Source of the DNA: CAZYFH01 sp965249175
GTDB taxonomy: Bacteria > Acidobacteriota > Vicinamibacteria > Vicinamibacterales > UBA8438
Direction: 5' to 3'
NCBI GenBank assembly: GCA_965249175.1
Contig: OZ252227.1
Location: 3,100,001 to 3,164,000 of the forward strand
Length of the DNA stretch: 64,000 nucleotides
Positions 15,647 through 24,249 of this stretch are shown piece by piece (the first letter of the stretch is position 1; each line of letters begins with the position of its first letter). The notes beneath the pieces are model-generated. The model was not told the DNA's origin, ran no database searches, and saw only the letters and a program-made list of their open reading frames with translations. A program made the position numbers and the translations under genes.

Positions 15647-16411
15647 CTACCTCGCGACGGTCATCACGGCCAGGACGGTGAAACCCTCACGCACACGCCT
15701 TTGCGTCTCGTCTTCGGCCGCCTCGTCGGTGGACGCCACGATCGGATAGCCACAGGGGACACCTTTCGCCAGGCACGCCCGCAGGACCTCCTGCACCAGC
15801 GCCTCGACACCCGCGGAGTTGGGACCGTCCTCGCCCGCCGATTCGGCGAGATCGGTGGGGCCGAGAAAAATCGCGCCGATCCCCGGCACGTCGAGGATCT
15901 CGTCGAGATTCTCGATCCCCGTCAGGGACTCGATCTGCAGCATGGCAACCAGACTCCCAGACGGATCGAGTGGCCAGACATCTCGCGACCGCCCGACTCG
16001 CATCGAGCTGATCGCCGTCATCGCCTGCTCCTTCGTCTCGATATCGGGAAACATCACACCCGATGCACCGGCGTCGAGGCACTGCCTGACCACCGCCTGC
16101 GGTGCGTCACGTGCCTCGTAGGGAATACGCACGATCGGCGCAACGCCAGGTGCCCCGGTTGTCGAGCGCATCGCGACCACGGCCTGGCGAATGGTGTCGA
16201 TGTCAAACCCCCCGTACTGGGCGTCGATCACCGCAAAGTCGAGATCGGGGCGAGGGGTGCGGGTAAACGTGCCGAGGGCGGGCCGACCCTGCCGCAATCG
16301 CTCGACGACGCGATTGGCACGCGCGTCATCCTGCGCGTACAGCGGGAGCGTCCATCCAACCTTGAGCGCGAAGATGAATGCGGCGAAGATCGCGAGGCGC
16401 GTGAGTCGCAC
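15647..16411 (-). CDS. Exported HpcH/HpaI aldolase-like protein
   Basis: 254 residues. The GTG at 16411 has GGGGAGG upstream and opens a signal peptide (L-A-I-F-A-A-F-I-F-A-L, cleaved after Y-A-Q). The TIM-barrel class II aldolase signatures are present: V-R-I-P for the substrate arginine, Q-I-E for one metal ligand and G-P-T-D-L-A for the other. In the position of the usual D-G-E-H motif, which supplies the catalytic His, the sequence reads D-A-Q-Y. It may therefore not be a classic aldolase. Export is unusual for this normally cytoplasmic family. It lies 13 bases downstream of the double-VOC protein, probably one operon. Confidence 0.88.
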   Translation of the reverse strand: MRLTRLAIFAAFIFALKVGWTLPLYAQDDARANRVVERLRQGRPALGTFTRTPRPDLDFAVIDAQYGGFDIDTIRQAVVAMRSTTGAPGVAPIVRIPYEARDAPQAVVRQCLDAGASGVMFPDIETKEQAMTAISSMRVGRSRDVWPLDPSGSLVAMLQIESLTGIENLDEILDVPGIGAIFLGPTDLAESAGEDGPNSAGVEALVQEVLRACLAKGVPCGYPIVASTDEAAEDETQRRVREGFTVLAVMTVAR

Positions 16412-16424
16412 AATGCCTCCCCGT

Positions 16425-17438
16425 TCAGCACACGTTCCCGAGTCGGCCGCCGCCGCCGCAGTAGGTGACGTCCTGGAGCTGGATCCTGACCGCGTCTGGC
16501 GCGTCCACCAGAATCTCCGGCGTGGCCCCGCCACGCATCCGTACGTGCGCCGATACGCCATGTTGCTCGAGCGCGTCCATCACCCGGTCCGGTTCGAACC
16601 CTTCCACGCCGAGGCCGACGTGCAGGCGGAAGGCGTCGGAGCCGGACCCCTCGACCAAGGCCAGATGTTGGGGCCCTGCGCCAACCTGGAGCACCGGGAT
16701 CGGCGGGCCGTCGTAGCCGGCAGTGCGTGTCCCCCGTACCGGCTCCTGATAGGTGACGACCTGCATGTCGGTCAGGCGCTGATACCACTCGAGGGCGCGC
16801 TCGAGATCGGTCACGACGTACTTGATGTGATTGAGCGTCCGCACCTGGATCGGGGGCGGATCCGACGGCCGCCGAACCGCGGCCGCCGACGGGTCGCACA
16901 CCTCTCCCAGAAAGCCCAGGCCACCGCACGCGATCTCGGGATTGAATTGGAGCGGCGCGCCGTCCGGGCCGGCGAAGTTCACGCCGTTGATCGTCGTGCC
17001 TTCCCGGAGCACCGACCGGGCCGGCGCCCGCATCTCGGCGAGCGCCGCCAGGATCCGATGGACGTTGAAGTCCGGGACGCCCCAGCAGAAGTGCGGGCGA
17101 CGGGTCGCTGACCCGGCCGGGTCCCGCTCGGTGAGGGCCATGTAGGCCGGCGGGTCGATCCCCACCCGCAGCACGGTCTGGCCTCCCGCGTAATCCTGGA
17201 ACGCGTGGCGTGGTAAGCCCAAGACCCTCTCGTACCATGCGACCGTCGCCTGAAGGTCAGCGCATCCGAAACTCACGTGGTTCAGTGTGCTGACTCTGAC
17301 CGGGAGCGGGGCTCGACCTTGGGCTCGGGCCGGGCCGATGCGCGCGAGAGGCGCGAGGATCGGCGTGGCCATGACCGAGTGGAGGAAGCTCCTACGCGAG
17401 ATCTCACAGACGCCCTGAGACCGAGCCCGTCTCTTCAT
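16425..17438 (-). CDS. Exported protein with two VOC domains
   Basis: 337 residues with a Tat signal (S-R-R-S-F-L-H-S-V-M-A). Two glyoxalase-fold domains follow in tandem. The first spans about 48-195 (T-L-N-H-V-S-F-G-C-A-D-L), the second 205-337 (T-L-N-H-I-K-Y-V-V-T-D-L). Each ends with the same pattern: C-G-G-L-G-F-L-G-E-V-C after the first and C-G-G-G-G-R-L-G-N-V-C after the second. The single-VOC protein at 6204 shares it. The paired cysteines suggest a disulfide loop in the periplasm. Located directly upstream of the exported HpcH-like protein, suggesting a shared substrate pathway. The reaction is unknown. Confidence 0.87.
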   Translation of the reverse strand: MKRRARSQGVCEISRRSFLHSVMATPILAPLARIGPARAQGRAPLPVRVSTLNHVSFGCADLQATVAWYERVLGLPRHAFQDYAGGQTVLRVGIDPPAYMALTERDPAGSATRRPHFCWGVPDFNVHRILAALAEMRAPARSVLREGTTINGVNFAGPDGAPLQFNPEIACGGLGFLGEVCDPSAAAVRRPSDPPPIQVRTLNHIKYVVTDLERALEWYQRLTDMQVVTYQEPVRGTRTAGYDGPPIPVLQVGAGPQHLALVEGSGSDAFRLHVGLGVEGFEPDRVMDALEQHGVSAHVRMRGGATPEILVDAPDAVRIQLQDVTYCGGGGRLGNVC

Positions 17439-17500
17439 TCTCGACCTCCTCGTGCCGCCATGCCGTTGCGCACCAGGATGTGACGGCGAGACGACCAGTT

Positions 17501-19780
17501 CTACAACCCGAGTATCCGGTCACCACCCGCGTTTGCAAACGCCGCTGCCGCTGCGTTGTGCTTGGTTTCGGCTAGTCGCAGCAGCTCAATGAACTCGGCT
17601 TCACCGCGCAGCGGGTCGAGCACGGGGTTGTCAACCATGGCGGGGAGGCAACAAAAGCCGCCATCGACAGCTCGGCGCAGATGCCACAACGCGCGCCCAC
17701 GATCCCCTTTCCGAAGGATGCACCCCGTCCACCAGAAATGGAACTCCGGGTCCCGGAGCAGCTCACCGATCGGGCGACCCCGTTCATCGGCCGCCTCCAA
17801 GCTCGCCGCATCACCCTCGGCCAGCGCCCTCAAGAAGTCGAACGTTATCTTGGCGACGGCTGGGACACTGGGTTCATTCGCGGCCGCGCGCGACGCCTCG
17901 ATAGCCTCCTCGAGTCGACCCATGCGCATCAGGCCATCGACCTTGATGAGCCAGTCAAGGCCCTGCCCTCGTTCGGTCACCTCCTCATACCGACCCATAT
18001 GGAAGAGCGTGAACATAACGGCGGTCTGCGCGTGTGAATCGATTCGCTGTGCGCGCTCGTGGGCTGCCAACGAGGCATCGAGCAGCCCACAGTAGCGGCA
18101 CGCCAGGACGAGGCCAACGAAGGGGTGTGGATCGGTTGGAGTGGCTTTGGCGCGTGCCAGAAGTCGGACCATAGCTTCATGCGAGCGGCCCTGCTCGAGC
18201 TCCAGAGCGGTATAGAGGTCGTGGGCAACAGGAAGGCTCGAATTGAGGGTCAACGCCCGCTCGAACGCCTTCTCGGCACGGCCATATCCCTCCTCCTGAT
18301 CCCTCGCGGTCATCGAGTATTTGCCGAGCACGCGATGGATGCGTCCCAGCCGAGCCCAGGCGGGGGCGTAGGCCGGGTCTTCCTCGACACACCTGAGATA
18401 CAAGTCTCTGGCGACTGGCCACTCGGACGCCGTATTGGCGAGCTGGTTCGCCCGCAAGAAGTGCTCGTAGGCCATCGCACTGGCCGGAACATCACGCCGC
18501 AGTTGCTGCCGCTCGTTCGCGCTGAGCGGCGTTGCCAGTGAGTCGACGATCCGCTGGGTCAGATCATCCTGCAGCTGAAAGACGTCCTGCCACTCCACCT
18601 GTTCGCGTTGCGACCAGACGACGGTACCGCCTGGCGCTTCCACGAGCTGAGCCGTGACCTGAAGCCGTTCACCGGCTCGCAACAGCGTGCCTAGCAACAC
18701 CAGGTCGACCTCGGCGTCCTTTGCAAGCCGCTTGAGGTCCGGTGTGTCTGTCGAGACGTCGCCCGCCGCAAGGGGCGACCGCACGACGATCGGTGTCAGC
18801 CCCGTGAGCGACGTCGTAATGGCATCCGGCAAGCTGAACGTCAAGAACTCCGCGTCCGCGTCCGGGCGCAACATCCGAAACGGCAGGGCGATCAGTCGAG
18901 GGACCTGTTGAGCAGTCACCGGCGCCGAGACCGCGGCATCGGACGAGTCGAGGACCCGACGGAGATCCTTCGCCATCGCGCCAGCGTCCGCGTAGCGGTC
19001 TTCGGCCTTCTTGGCCATCGCACGGTAGACGACCCGGTCGGCGGCGAGGACCGCATCCGACCCGACGAGTATCGGGGGGTTGTCGTGCAGCACCGCTTCA
19101 GCAATCTCGAACACCGACGACCCCGTAAACGCGGGCTTTCCACTCAGCGCCTCGTAGAGCAAGGCCCCGACCGCGAAGAGGTCCGCTTGGGCGGAGCCCG
19201 GTCGACCCCGGAGCACCTCCGGCGCCATGAACCTGGGTGTTCCGACGAGCGTCCCAGGCCGCGTGAGGTCGAGACCGGTCTTGGCCGTGTCATCACCGTG
19301 CGTGGCCGGTGCGCGCGTCAGCCCGAAGTCAATCACTTTGAGCCCGTTCGCCGTCAGGATCAGATTGGACGGTTTGAGGTCTCGATGAAGCAGGCCTAGG
19401 CCGTGCAGCGCCTCCAACGCTGCCAAGAGATCGAGTCCATGTTCCACGACCTCAACGGGTGGCAGCACTCCACGTCGTATGCGCTCGTCGACAGTCTCTC
19501 CTTCGAGGTGTGCCATCACCAGGAAGTCGACGCCGTCCTGGCTGCCGACGTCATGGAGGGTGCAGATGTGCGGGTGGTTCAATGCGGCGACGGTGCGGGC
19601 CTCGCGCTCGAACCGCTGCTTCAGCTCGGGATCGGCGGCGACGTGCTCTGGGAGCACCTTGATGGCGACGGTGCGGTCCAGGCGCGTGTCGGTGGCTCTA
19701 TACACCTCACCCATACCCCCCGCGCCGAGGGGGGTTTGGATCTCGTAGGGGCCGAGCGTGGTGCCGGGCTGAAGAGGCAT
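17501..19780 (-). CDS. Serine/threonine protein kinase with TolB-like and TPR regions
   Basis: 759 residues. The kinase domain (about 12-275) has G-A-G-G-M-G-E-V-Y, V-A-I-K-V-L, H-R-D-L-K-P-S-N, D-F-G and G-T-P-R-F-M-A-P-E. A TolB-like domain follows (L-I-A-L-P-F-R-M-L, V-D-L-V-L-L-G-T-L, F-Q-L-Q-D-D-L-T), then TPR-like helices from about 430 to the C terminus. No transmembrane helix is seen, so it is probably cytoplasmic. The TolB-like segment resembles the N-terminal domain of both DUF5916 proteins in the window. Kinases of this layout are abundant in Acidobacteriota and usually have unknown targets. It follows the PQQ dehydrogenase by 42 bases on the same strand. Confidence 0.93.
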   Translation of the reverse strand: MPLQPGTTLGPYEIQTPLGAGGMGEVYRATDTRLDRTVAIKVLPEHVAADPELKQRFEREARTVAALNHPHICTLHDVGSQDGVDFLVMAHLEGETVDERIRRGVLPPVEVVEHGLDLLAALEALHGLGLLHRDLKPSNLILTANGLKVIDFGLTRAPATHGDDTAKTGLDLTRPGTLVGTPRFMAPEVLRGRPGSAQADLFAVGALLYEALSGKPAFTGSSVFEIAEAVLHDNPPILVGSDAVLAADRVVYRAMAKKAEDRYADAGAMAKDLRRVLDSSDAAVSAPVTAQQVPRLIALPFRMLRPDADAEFLTFSLPDAITTSLTGLTPIVVRSPLAAGDVSTDTPDLKRLAKDAEVDLVLLGTLLRAGERLQVTAQLVEAPGGTVVWSQREQVEWQDVFQLQDDLTQRIVDSLATPLSANERQQLRRDVPASAMAYEHFLRANQLANTASEWPVARDLYLRCVEEDPAYAPAWARLGRIHRVLGKYSMTARDQEEGYGRAEKAFERALTLNSSLPVAHDLYTALELEQGRSHEAMVRLLARAKATPTDPHPFVGLVLACRYCGLLDASLAAHERAQRIDSHAQTAVMFTLFHMGRYEEVTERGQGLDWLIKVDGLMRMGRLEEAIEASRAAANEPSVPAVAKITFDFLRALAEGDAASLEAADERGRPIGELLRDPEFHFWWTGCILRKGDRGRALWHLRRAVDGGFCCLPAMVDNPVLDPLRGEAEFIELLRLAETKHNAAAAAFANAGGDRILGL

Positions 19781-19822
19781 GTGTCTTGGGGAGGTCGAAG
19801 GCCAGCGTCGCAGTAGGTCGAT

Positions 19823-21913
19823 CTATACCGGCAACGCGAAGGCCACCAGGCGCGGTCCCCCGCCGATGGTCAGGGCGATGTACTGCCGACCGTCCACCAT
19901 GTACGTCATCGGGGTGCCGATCGCCCCGGTCGGCAGATCCACCGACCCAACGATCTGGCCGGTGGTCTTGTCCCGCGCCACGAGCCGCGGTCCGTCATCG
20001 GTGCCCCCGGCGCTCAGCGCGCTGACGAGCAGCGTTTTCGTCACGACCGGTCCGCCCCGTCCGTCGCCGCCCAGCGGCGGCAGGTCGAGGTCACGCAGCA
20101 TCGGGTGGTTCCGCACACGGTTCCCATCGCCGTTGGGTTGCATCCAGGCGGTCTCGCCCGCGTTCAGGTCCACTGCCGTCATCCGCGAATAGGGCGGCTT
20201 CAGGAGCGGCAGTCCCTGGGGCATCGCGGGCTGGCGGCCACTGCCGAACGCCGCCTGCGTGAACCGCATTGTGCCGCCCTCAGCGGGGTCCGGGGTGTAA
20301 AAGTGAAGCACCGAGAATCGGTTGTTCGACGGCACGTAGAGGATGCCTGTCTCCGGGTCGACGCCGGCTCCGCCCCAGTTGGCGCCCCCGTCGATCGCCG
20401 GACGCTGGATGGTGCCCTGGGTCACCCCCTCGATCGTCTGTAGCGGTGGCGTGAAGATCGGCCCGAGGGTGAACTCCCGCACCGCCTCCTCCGCCAGCGC
20501 CCGGATCTCGGGGGTGAAATCGACCAGGTCGTCGACGCTCACGCCCTGATACTCGAACGGCGGCGGTTTGGTGGGAAACGGCTGCGTCAGCGATGGCACC
20601 TCGCCCGGCAGGTTGGTCTCTTGTGGCACCGGACGCTCCTCGATCGGCCAGACCGGCTCGCCGGTGACGCGGTCGAATACATAGATGAAGCCCTGCTTGC
20701 TCACCTGCGCCAGCGCGCGGATGTCGCGGCCGTCGACGGTGATATCGACGAGGTTCGGGTGCGTCGGGAAGTCCCAGTCCCACAAACCGTGATGGACCGC
20801 CTGGAAGTGCCAGACCCGTTGCCCGGTTTCGATGTCGACGGCGACGATCGACTCCGAAAACAGGTTGTCGCCGAGGCGATGTCCACCGTAGTAGTCGTTG
20901 GTGACGGTGCCGGTCGGCAGATACACGTAGCCCAGTTCGTTGTCGCCGGCCAGCATCGACCACACGTTGCCGTTGCCCGAATAGCGCCACGACTCGTTCG
21001 ACCAGCTGTCCGAGCCATACTCGTCGGCGCTGTTGGGGACGGTATGAAAGTCCCACTCGTGCGCGCCGGTGCGTACGTTCCAAGCCCGCACCCACCCGGG
21101 CGTCGCCTCCTTCGTGATCCGCACGTCGGCGATGTGCGAGCCGTGGATCACCCGGTCGCGCACGATGATGGGTGGCGAGTTGATGGAATAGAGAAACGCG
21201 TTGAGGTAGTCACGATCCCCCCGCGCGACCCGCGGCATGCCGACCATCGCGTCGACCATCCCGGTGCCGTCCGGCCCGAAGTCGGGGCACGGCCGTCCAG
21301 ACGTCGCCTGGACGCAGACGAGGTAGCCGGCGCCGGTGCCCCAGAAGATCCGCTCGTCCGCCTCGCCGTCGGTCCAGTAAGCGACGCCCCGCTGGGTCCA
21401 CGGGCCGGACATCGACGGTGTGCCCTCTTCGTAGGTCTTGGGGTTGAAGACCCAGAGGGTCTCCCCGGTCGTCGCGTCGACGGCAACGCCCTGCGAGAGC
21501 GGCGTGTTGAAGTAGAGGACCCCACCCACCATCAGCGGCGTGGCCTGCATGCGCGACGGGTTGGGCGACTGTCCCTCCCGGTAGAGGTCGGGCGTGTCGG
21601 CGACCAGGGAGTCGACGATTGCGTCGAGACTCGCCCGCCATTCGCTGCCGTCGGGCATGGTCCGGCTGAGCACCCGATCGACCGACGTCCACTCCCAGGC
21701 GATCTTGAGCCGGCTGAAGTTGTCGGCGTTGATCTGGTCGAGCGGAGAGTACTTCTGGCCGGCCGTGTTGCCGGCGTAGCTCCGCCACTCGCCGTTCTCG
21801 GTGCCGTAGGGTTGCCACTGACCCGACGATTGGGCGCCGGCATTGCCGACACCGACGCTCAGCGCCCCAACGAAGAGCCCCACCAGCGCGATGCCCGAGA
21901 CCCGCGGTGTCAT
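19823..21913 (-). CDS. PQQ-dependent dehydrogenase (quinoprotein glucose dehydrogenase-like)
   Basis: 696 residues from the ATG at 21913, followed by a Sec signal (G-I-A-L-V-G-L-F-V-G-A-L). The longer frame to 22156 has an unrelated leader overlapping a gene remnant and the GlcG-like gene. The mature start, E-W-R-S-Y-A-G-N-T-A-G-Q-K-Y-S-P-L-D-Q-I, is the typical opening of the eight-bladed PQQ propeller, and the protein ends with P-M-T-Y-M-V-D-G-R-Q-Y-I-A-L. It probably oxidises sugars or alcohols in the periplasm using PQQ and Ca2+. No cytochrome domain is fused, so electrons leave through another carrier. A GlcG-like protein lies upstream. Confidence 0.92.
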   Translation of the reverse strand: MTPRVSGIALVGLFVGALSVGVGNAGAQSSGQWQPYGTENGEWRSYAGNTAGQKYSPLDQINADNFSRLKIAWEWTSVDRVLSRTMPDGSEWRASLDAIVDSLVADTPDLYREGQSPNPSRMQATPLMVGGVLYFNTPLSQGVAVDATTGETLWVFNPKTYEEGTPSMSGPWTQRGVAYWTDGEADERIFWGTGAGYLVCVQATSGRPCPDFGPDGTGMVDAMVGMPRVARGDRDYLNAFLYSINSPPIIVRDRVIHGSHIADVRITKEATPGWVRAWNVRTGAHEWDFHTVPNSADEYGSDSWSNESWRYSGNGNVWSMLAGDNELGYVYLPTGTVTNDYYGGHRLGDNLFSESIVAVDIETGQRVWHFQAVHHGLWDWDFPTHPNLVDITVDGRDIRALAQVSKQGFIYVFDRVTGEPVWPIEERPVPQETNLPGEVPSLTQPFPTKPPPFEYQGVSVDDLVDFTPEIRALAEEAVREFTLGPIFTPPLQTIEGVTQGTIQRPAIDGGANWGGAGVDPETGILYVPSNNRFSVLHFYTPDPAEGGTMRFTQAAFGSGRQPAMPQGLPLLKPPYSRMTAVDLNAGETAWMQPNGDGNRVRNHPMLRDLDLPPLGGDGRGGPVVTKTLLVSALSAGGTDDGPRLVARDKTTGQIVGSVDLPTGAIGTPMTYMVDGRQYIALTIGGGPRLVAFALPV

Positions 21914-22063
21914 CTCACTCGCCGCCCACCAGGCGTCTCCAGAGCTCTTCGTTGAACGCGGGCTCCGGTGTGTCCCCCAGGCGGGTGACCACGAGATCCA
22001 TGCTCGGTGCGACGTAGACCTTGCGCCCGAGCGCCCCCTGTGCCGCCACCATGACGCACGTGC
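21914..22063 (-). pseudogene. Remnant of a serine hydrolase (beta-lactamase family) C terminus
   Basis: In the minus frame upstream of the PQQ dehydrogenase, about 45 codons read A-Q-G-A-L-G-R-K-V-Y-V-A-P-S-M-D-L-V-V-T-R-L-G and F-N-E-E-L-W-R-R-L-V, then TGA. This is the typical C-terminal strand and helix of class C beta-lactamase-like hydrolases. The rest of that gene is missing; a GlcG-like gene sits where its body should be. It is a decayed or truncated gene whose stop codon lies right at the dehydrogenase start. Confidence 0.6.
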
Positions 22064-22064
22064 G

Positions 22065-22541
22065 CTAGCCCATCGCGGCCACGCCGGCATTGGCCGCATC
22101 TTCATCCTGCTGGGCCGATGCACCGCTGCAACCAAGGGCACCCACGAGGTCGCCATCCTTCATGATCGGGACGGCTCCCTGAAGAAACAGCATCTCCCCA
22201 CCCTCGATGACCTCCCCCAACCCGAGCGAGGCGACTCTGGTCAGGCCGCCCGACGGTGCGCCGAATGCCGCGGACGCCCGTGCCTTACCCATCGCAACGT
22301 CGGCAGTGAAGTACCGGGCGCTATCCATCCGCGTCATCGCCACGAGGGCGCCCCGCGAGTCGACGATCGCGCAGCTGAGGCCGACGCTCATCTCGACGGC
22401 CGCCGCTTCGGTCGCGGCCAACGCCTTCTTTGCCTCCGCCAACGAGGGTCCGATCATGCCCTGAGCGCCGGCTGTCGCCGCCATCAGACCGAAGCATAGG
22501 CCCACACAGAGACCAGTCACGTCACCCGTATTCCTACTCAT
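22065..22541 (-). CDS. GlcG/HbpS-family (DUF336) exported protein
   Basis: 158 residues with a signal peptide (V-G-L-C-F-G-L-M-A-A-T-A-G-A-Q) and AGGAGG before the ATG. The family is shown by A-L-A-A-T-E-A-A-A-V-E-M, A-I-V-D-S-R-G-A-L-V-A-M-T-R-M-D and A-Y/F-T-A-D-V-A-M-G-K-A-R-A-S. Relatives bind haem or cobalamin-like ligands, or accompany glycolate and quinoprotein oxidation genes. Here it lies upstream of a PQQ dehydrogenase, which fits an accessory role, but this is inference. Confidence 0.87.
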   Translation of the reverse strand: MSRNTGDVTGLCVGLCFGLMAATAGAQGMIGPSLAEAKKALAATEAAAVEMSVGLSCAIVDSRGALVAMTRMDSARYFTADVAMGKARASAAFGAPSGGLTRVASLGLGEVIEGGEMLFLQGAVPIMKDGDLVGALGCSGASAQQDEDAANAGVAAMG

Positions 22542-22590
22542 CTCTTCCTCCTGTTATTGCTGCCAACGATAAACCAATCGGATCGTCGTC

Positions 22591-24063
22591 CTAGCGGATC
22601 TTTGGACGGACATTGCTGTTCCGTCGAAAACCGGTCACCGCGCCGGATGCGTCCAATTCGAACACGACCTCCTCGCCGAGCTCGCCGTCGTCCCGAACAC
22701 GGCGGAACCAGTGCCCATCCGTTTGCTGCAACTCCTCGAGCCCTTCCACCGGGTCCTCGGACGGCAGTGACAGCATCGCGAGCCCGTTCTTCCAGTGCAG
22801 GACCGCAATCTCGCCGCCCCAAGGCTGGGCGCTATAGGTTCCGGTGTACTTGTCGAGGGCGGACTCGAGCGGCTTTCTTCCGTTGACTTGCTCCAGCGCC
22901 TCCGTGATAGCCGGCTCTACGATCTGAAATGCCCGCGCGGTGTATCCGCCGACGTCGACTCCGGAGGCATTGGCCATGACGATCGCGGCGATCTTGCTGT
23001 CGGTCTGCAACCGGAGATGGGTCTGGTAGCCGGGGCAACTTCCACCGTGTCCGACGAACGTCGTGTCCCCGTCCCGCGCCACCGCGAAGCCGAGGCCCCA
23101 CGCGGTGTCCCAGTCCGAATCGAGCCAGTGCACGCGATGCATCTCGCGCAGCGTGTTGGCACGAAGGACGTCCTCGCCGCCGTTCTCCAGCAGGCGAAAC
23201 TGCCACGATGCGAACGTCGCCAGATCGTCGACGGTCGACGAGAATCCAGCCGCCGGTGCAATCCCGCGCGCCTGGAAGAACGGAAGCGTCGCTCGCGTGC
23301 CATCACGCTGCAACGCGCCGTAGCCCGTCGCCAACCGATCGCCCCAGAGGGCGCGCGGCAAATCCGGCCTGGTGTCGACCAGACCAAGCGGTTCGAGGAT
23401 GCGCTTCGTGACGTACGCGTCGTAGGGCTGACCCGAGACCTCTGCGACGATCATGCCGGCGAGGGTCAGGCCAAGGTTGGAGTACTGAAAGTAGGTATCC
23501 CCCGGATACAGCGTCTGCTGCCGTCCGACACGCTCCATGATTTCCGCACGCGTCGGGAACTCGAAATCGGGCCCACTCCAGTACGGAAAGTCTGACTCCC
23601 TCGGTAACCCGGACGAATGCGTGAGCATCCCCCGCAGCGTGACGGGCGCGCGGTCCGGATACGTCTGCTCGATATCGAACCACGGCAGATGCCGGCTCGG
23701 CGAGTCGGCGAGCGTCAGCAGTCCTTGGTCCCGGAGCTGCATCACGCCGATGCTGGTAAACAGCTTGGAGATCGAACAGATGCTATAGAGCGTCTTCGCA
23801 CTCGCTGGCACCCGCCGCTCGCGGTCGGCGTAGCCGAAGCCATGACTCCAGACGACCTCTTGGTCGTGCACGATGCCCACTGAAAGGCCGGGCACCTGCT
23901 TGTACGCCCGCTCGGCGTCGAGCCACGTTGCGACGAGCCGAAGCGCCGACTCGACTCCCGAATCATCCCGGACCGAGCCGGTCCTCGGCTCCTGGCCTGT
24001 CGGAGTCGCGCCGACGGCGACACTGACGAACAGAACGACGACAGTCGCTCGCGTGCTCCGCAT
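22591..24063 (-). CDS. Exported serine hydrolase (class C beta-lactamase family)
   Basis: 490 residues. The ATG at 24063 has GGGAGG upstream and opens a signal peptide (T-V-V-V-L-F-V-S-V-A-V-G); the longer frame to 24144 adds a non-homologous leader. Catalytic motifs: S-I-S-K (Ser and Lys), Y-S-N (second motif) and H-G-G (third). The C-terminal 110 residues look like the usual lipocalin-like domain of these hydrolases. They hydrolyse esters, peptides or beta-lactams; this one's substrate is unknown. Confidence 0.92.
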   Translation of the reverse strand: MRSTRATVVVLFVSVAVGATPTGQEPRTGSVRDDSGVESALRLVATWLDAERAYKQVPGLSVGIVHDQEVVWSHGFGYADRERRVPASAKTLYSICSISKLFTSIGVMQLRDQGLLTLADSPSRHLPWFDIEQTYPDRAPVTLRGMLTHSSGLPRESDFPYWSGPDFEFPTRAEIMERVGRQQTLYPGDTYFQYSNLGLTLAGMIVAEVSGQPYDAYVTKRILEPLGLVDTRPDLPRALWGDRLATGYGALQRDGTRATLPFFQARGIAPAAGFSSTVDDLATFASWQFRLLENGGEDVLRANTLREMHRVHWLDSDWDTAWGLGFAVARDGDTTFVGHGGSCPGYQTHLRLQTDSKIAAIVMANASGVDVGGYTARAFQIVEPAITEALEQVNGRKPLESALDKYTGTYSAQPWGGEIAVLHWKNGLAMLSLPSEDPVEGLEELQQTDGHWFRRVRDDGELGEEVVFELDASGAVTGFRRNSNVRPKIR

Positions 24064-24249
24064 CGCGCCTCCCTGTCCGAGCCTGCGCATTGGCACTTCA
24101 CGGGTCCTTCGAACCGAGCCGCACGCGGCCGCAGATCCGCGCATGCCAGCCCGTGAATGCGGAAACGAAGATGATTATGCCACCAGCCGGGACCGATCAC
24201 GGGCTCACACGGAGGGGACGGTCTATCAGGCAGCGAGGCTCCGGCGCCG

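Noticed and set aside
20621..21955. Plus-strand ORF (444 aa)
   Set aside because: Shadow of the PQQ dehydrogenase on the opposite strand; no recognisable motif or ribosome site.
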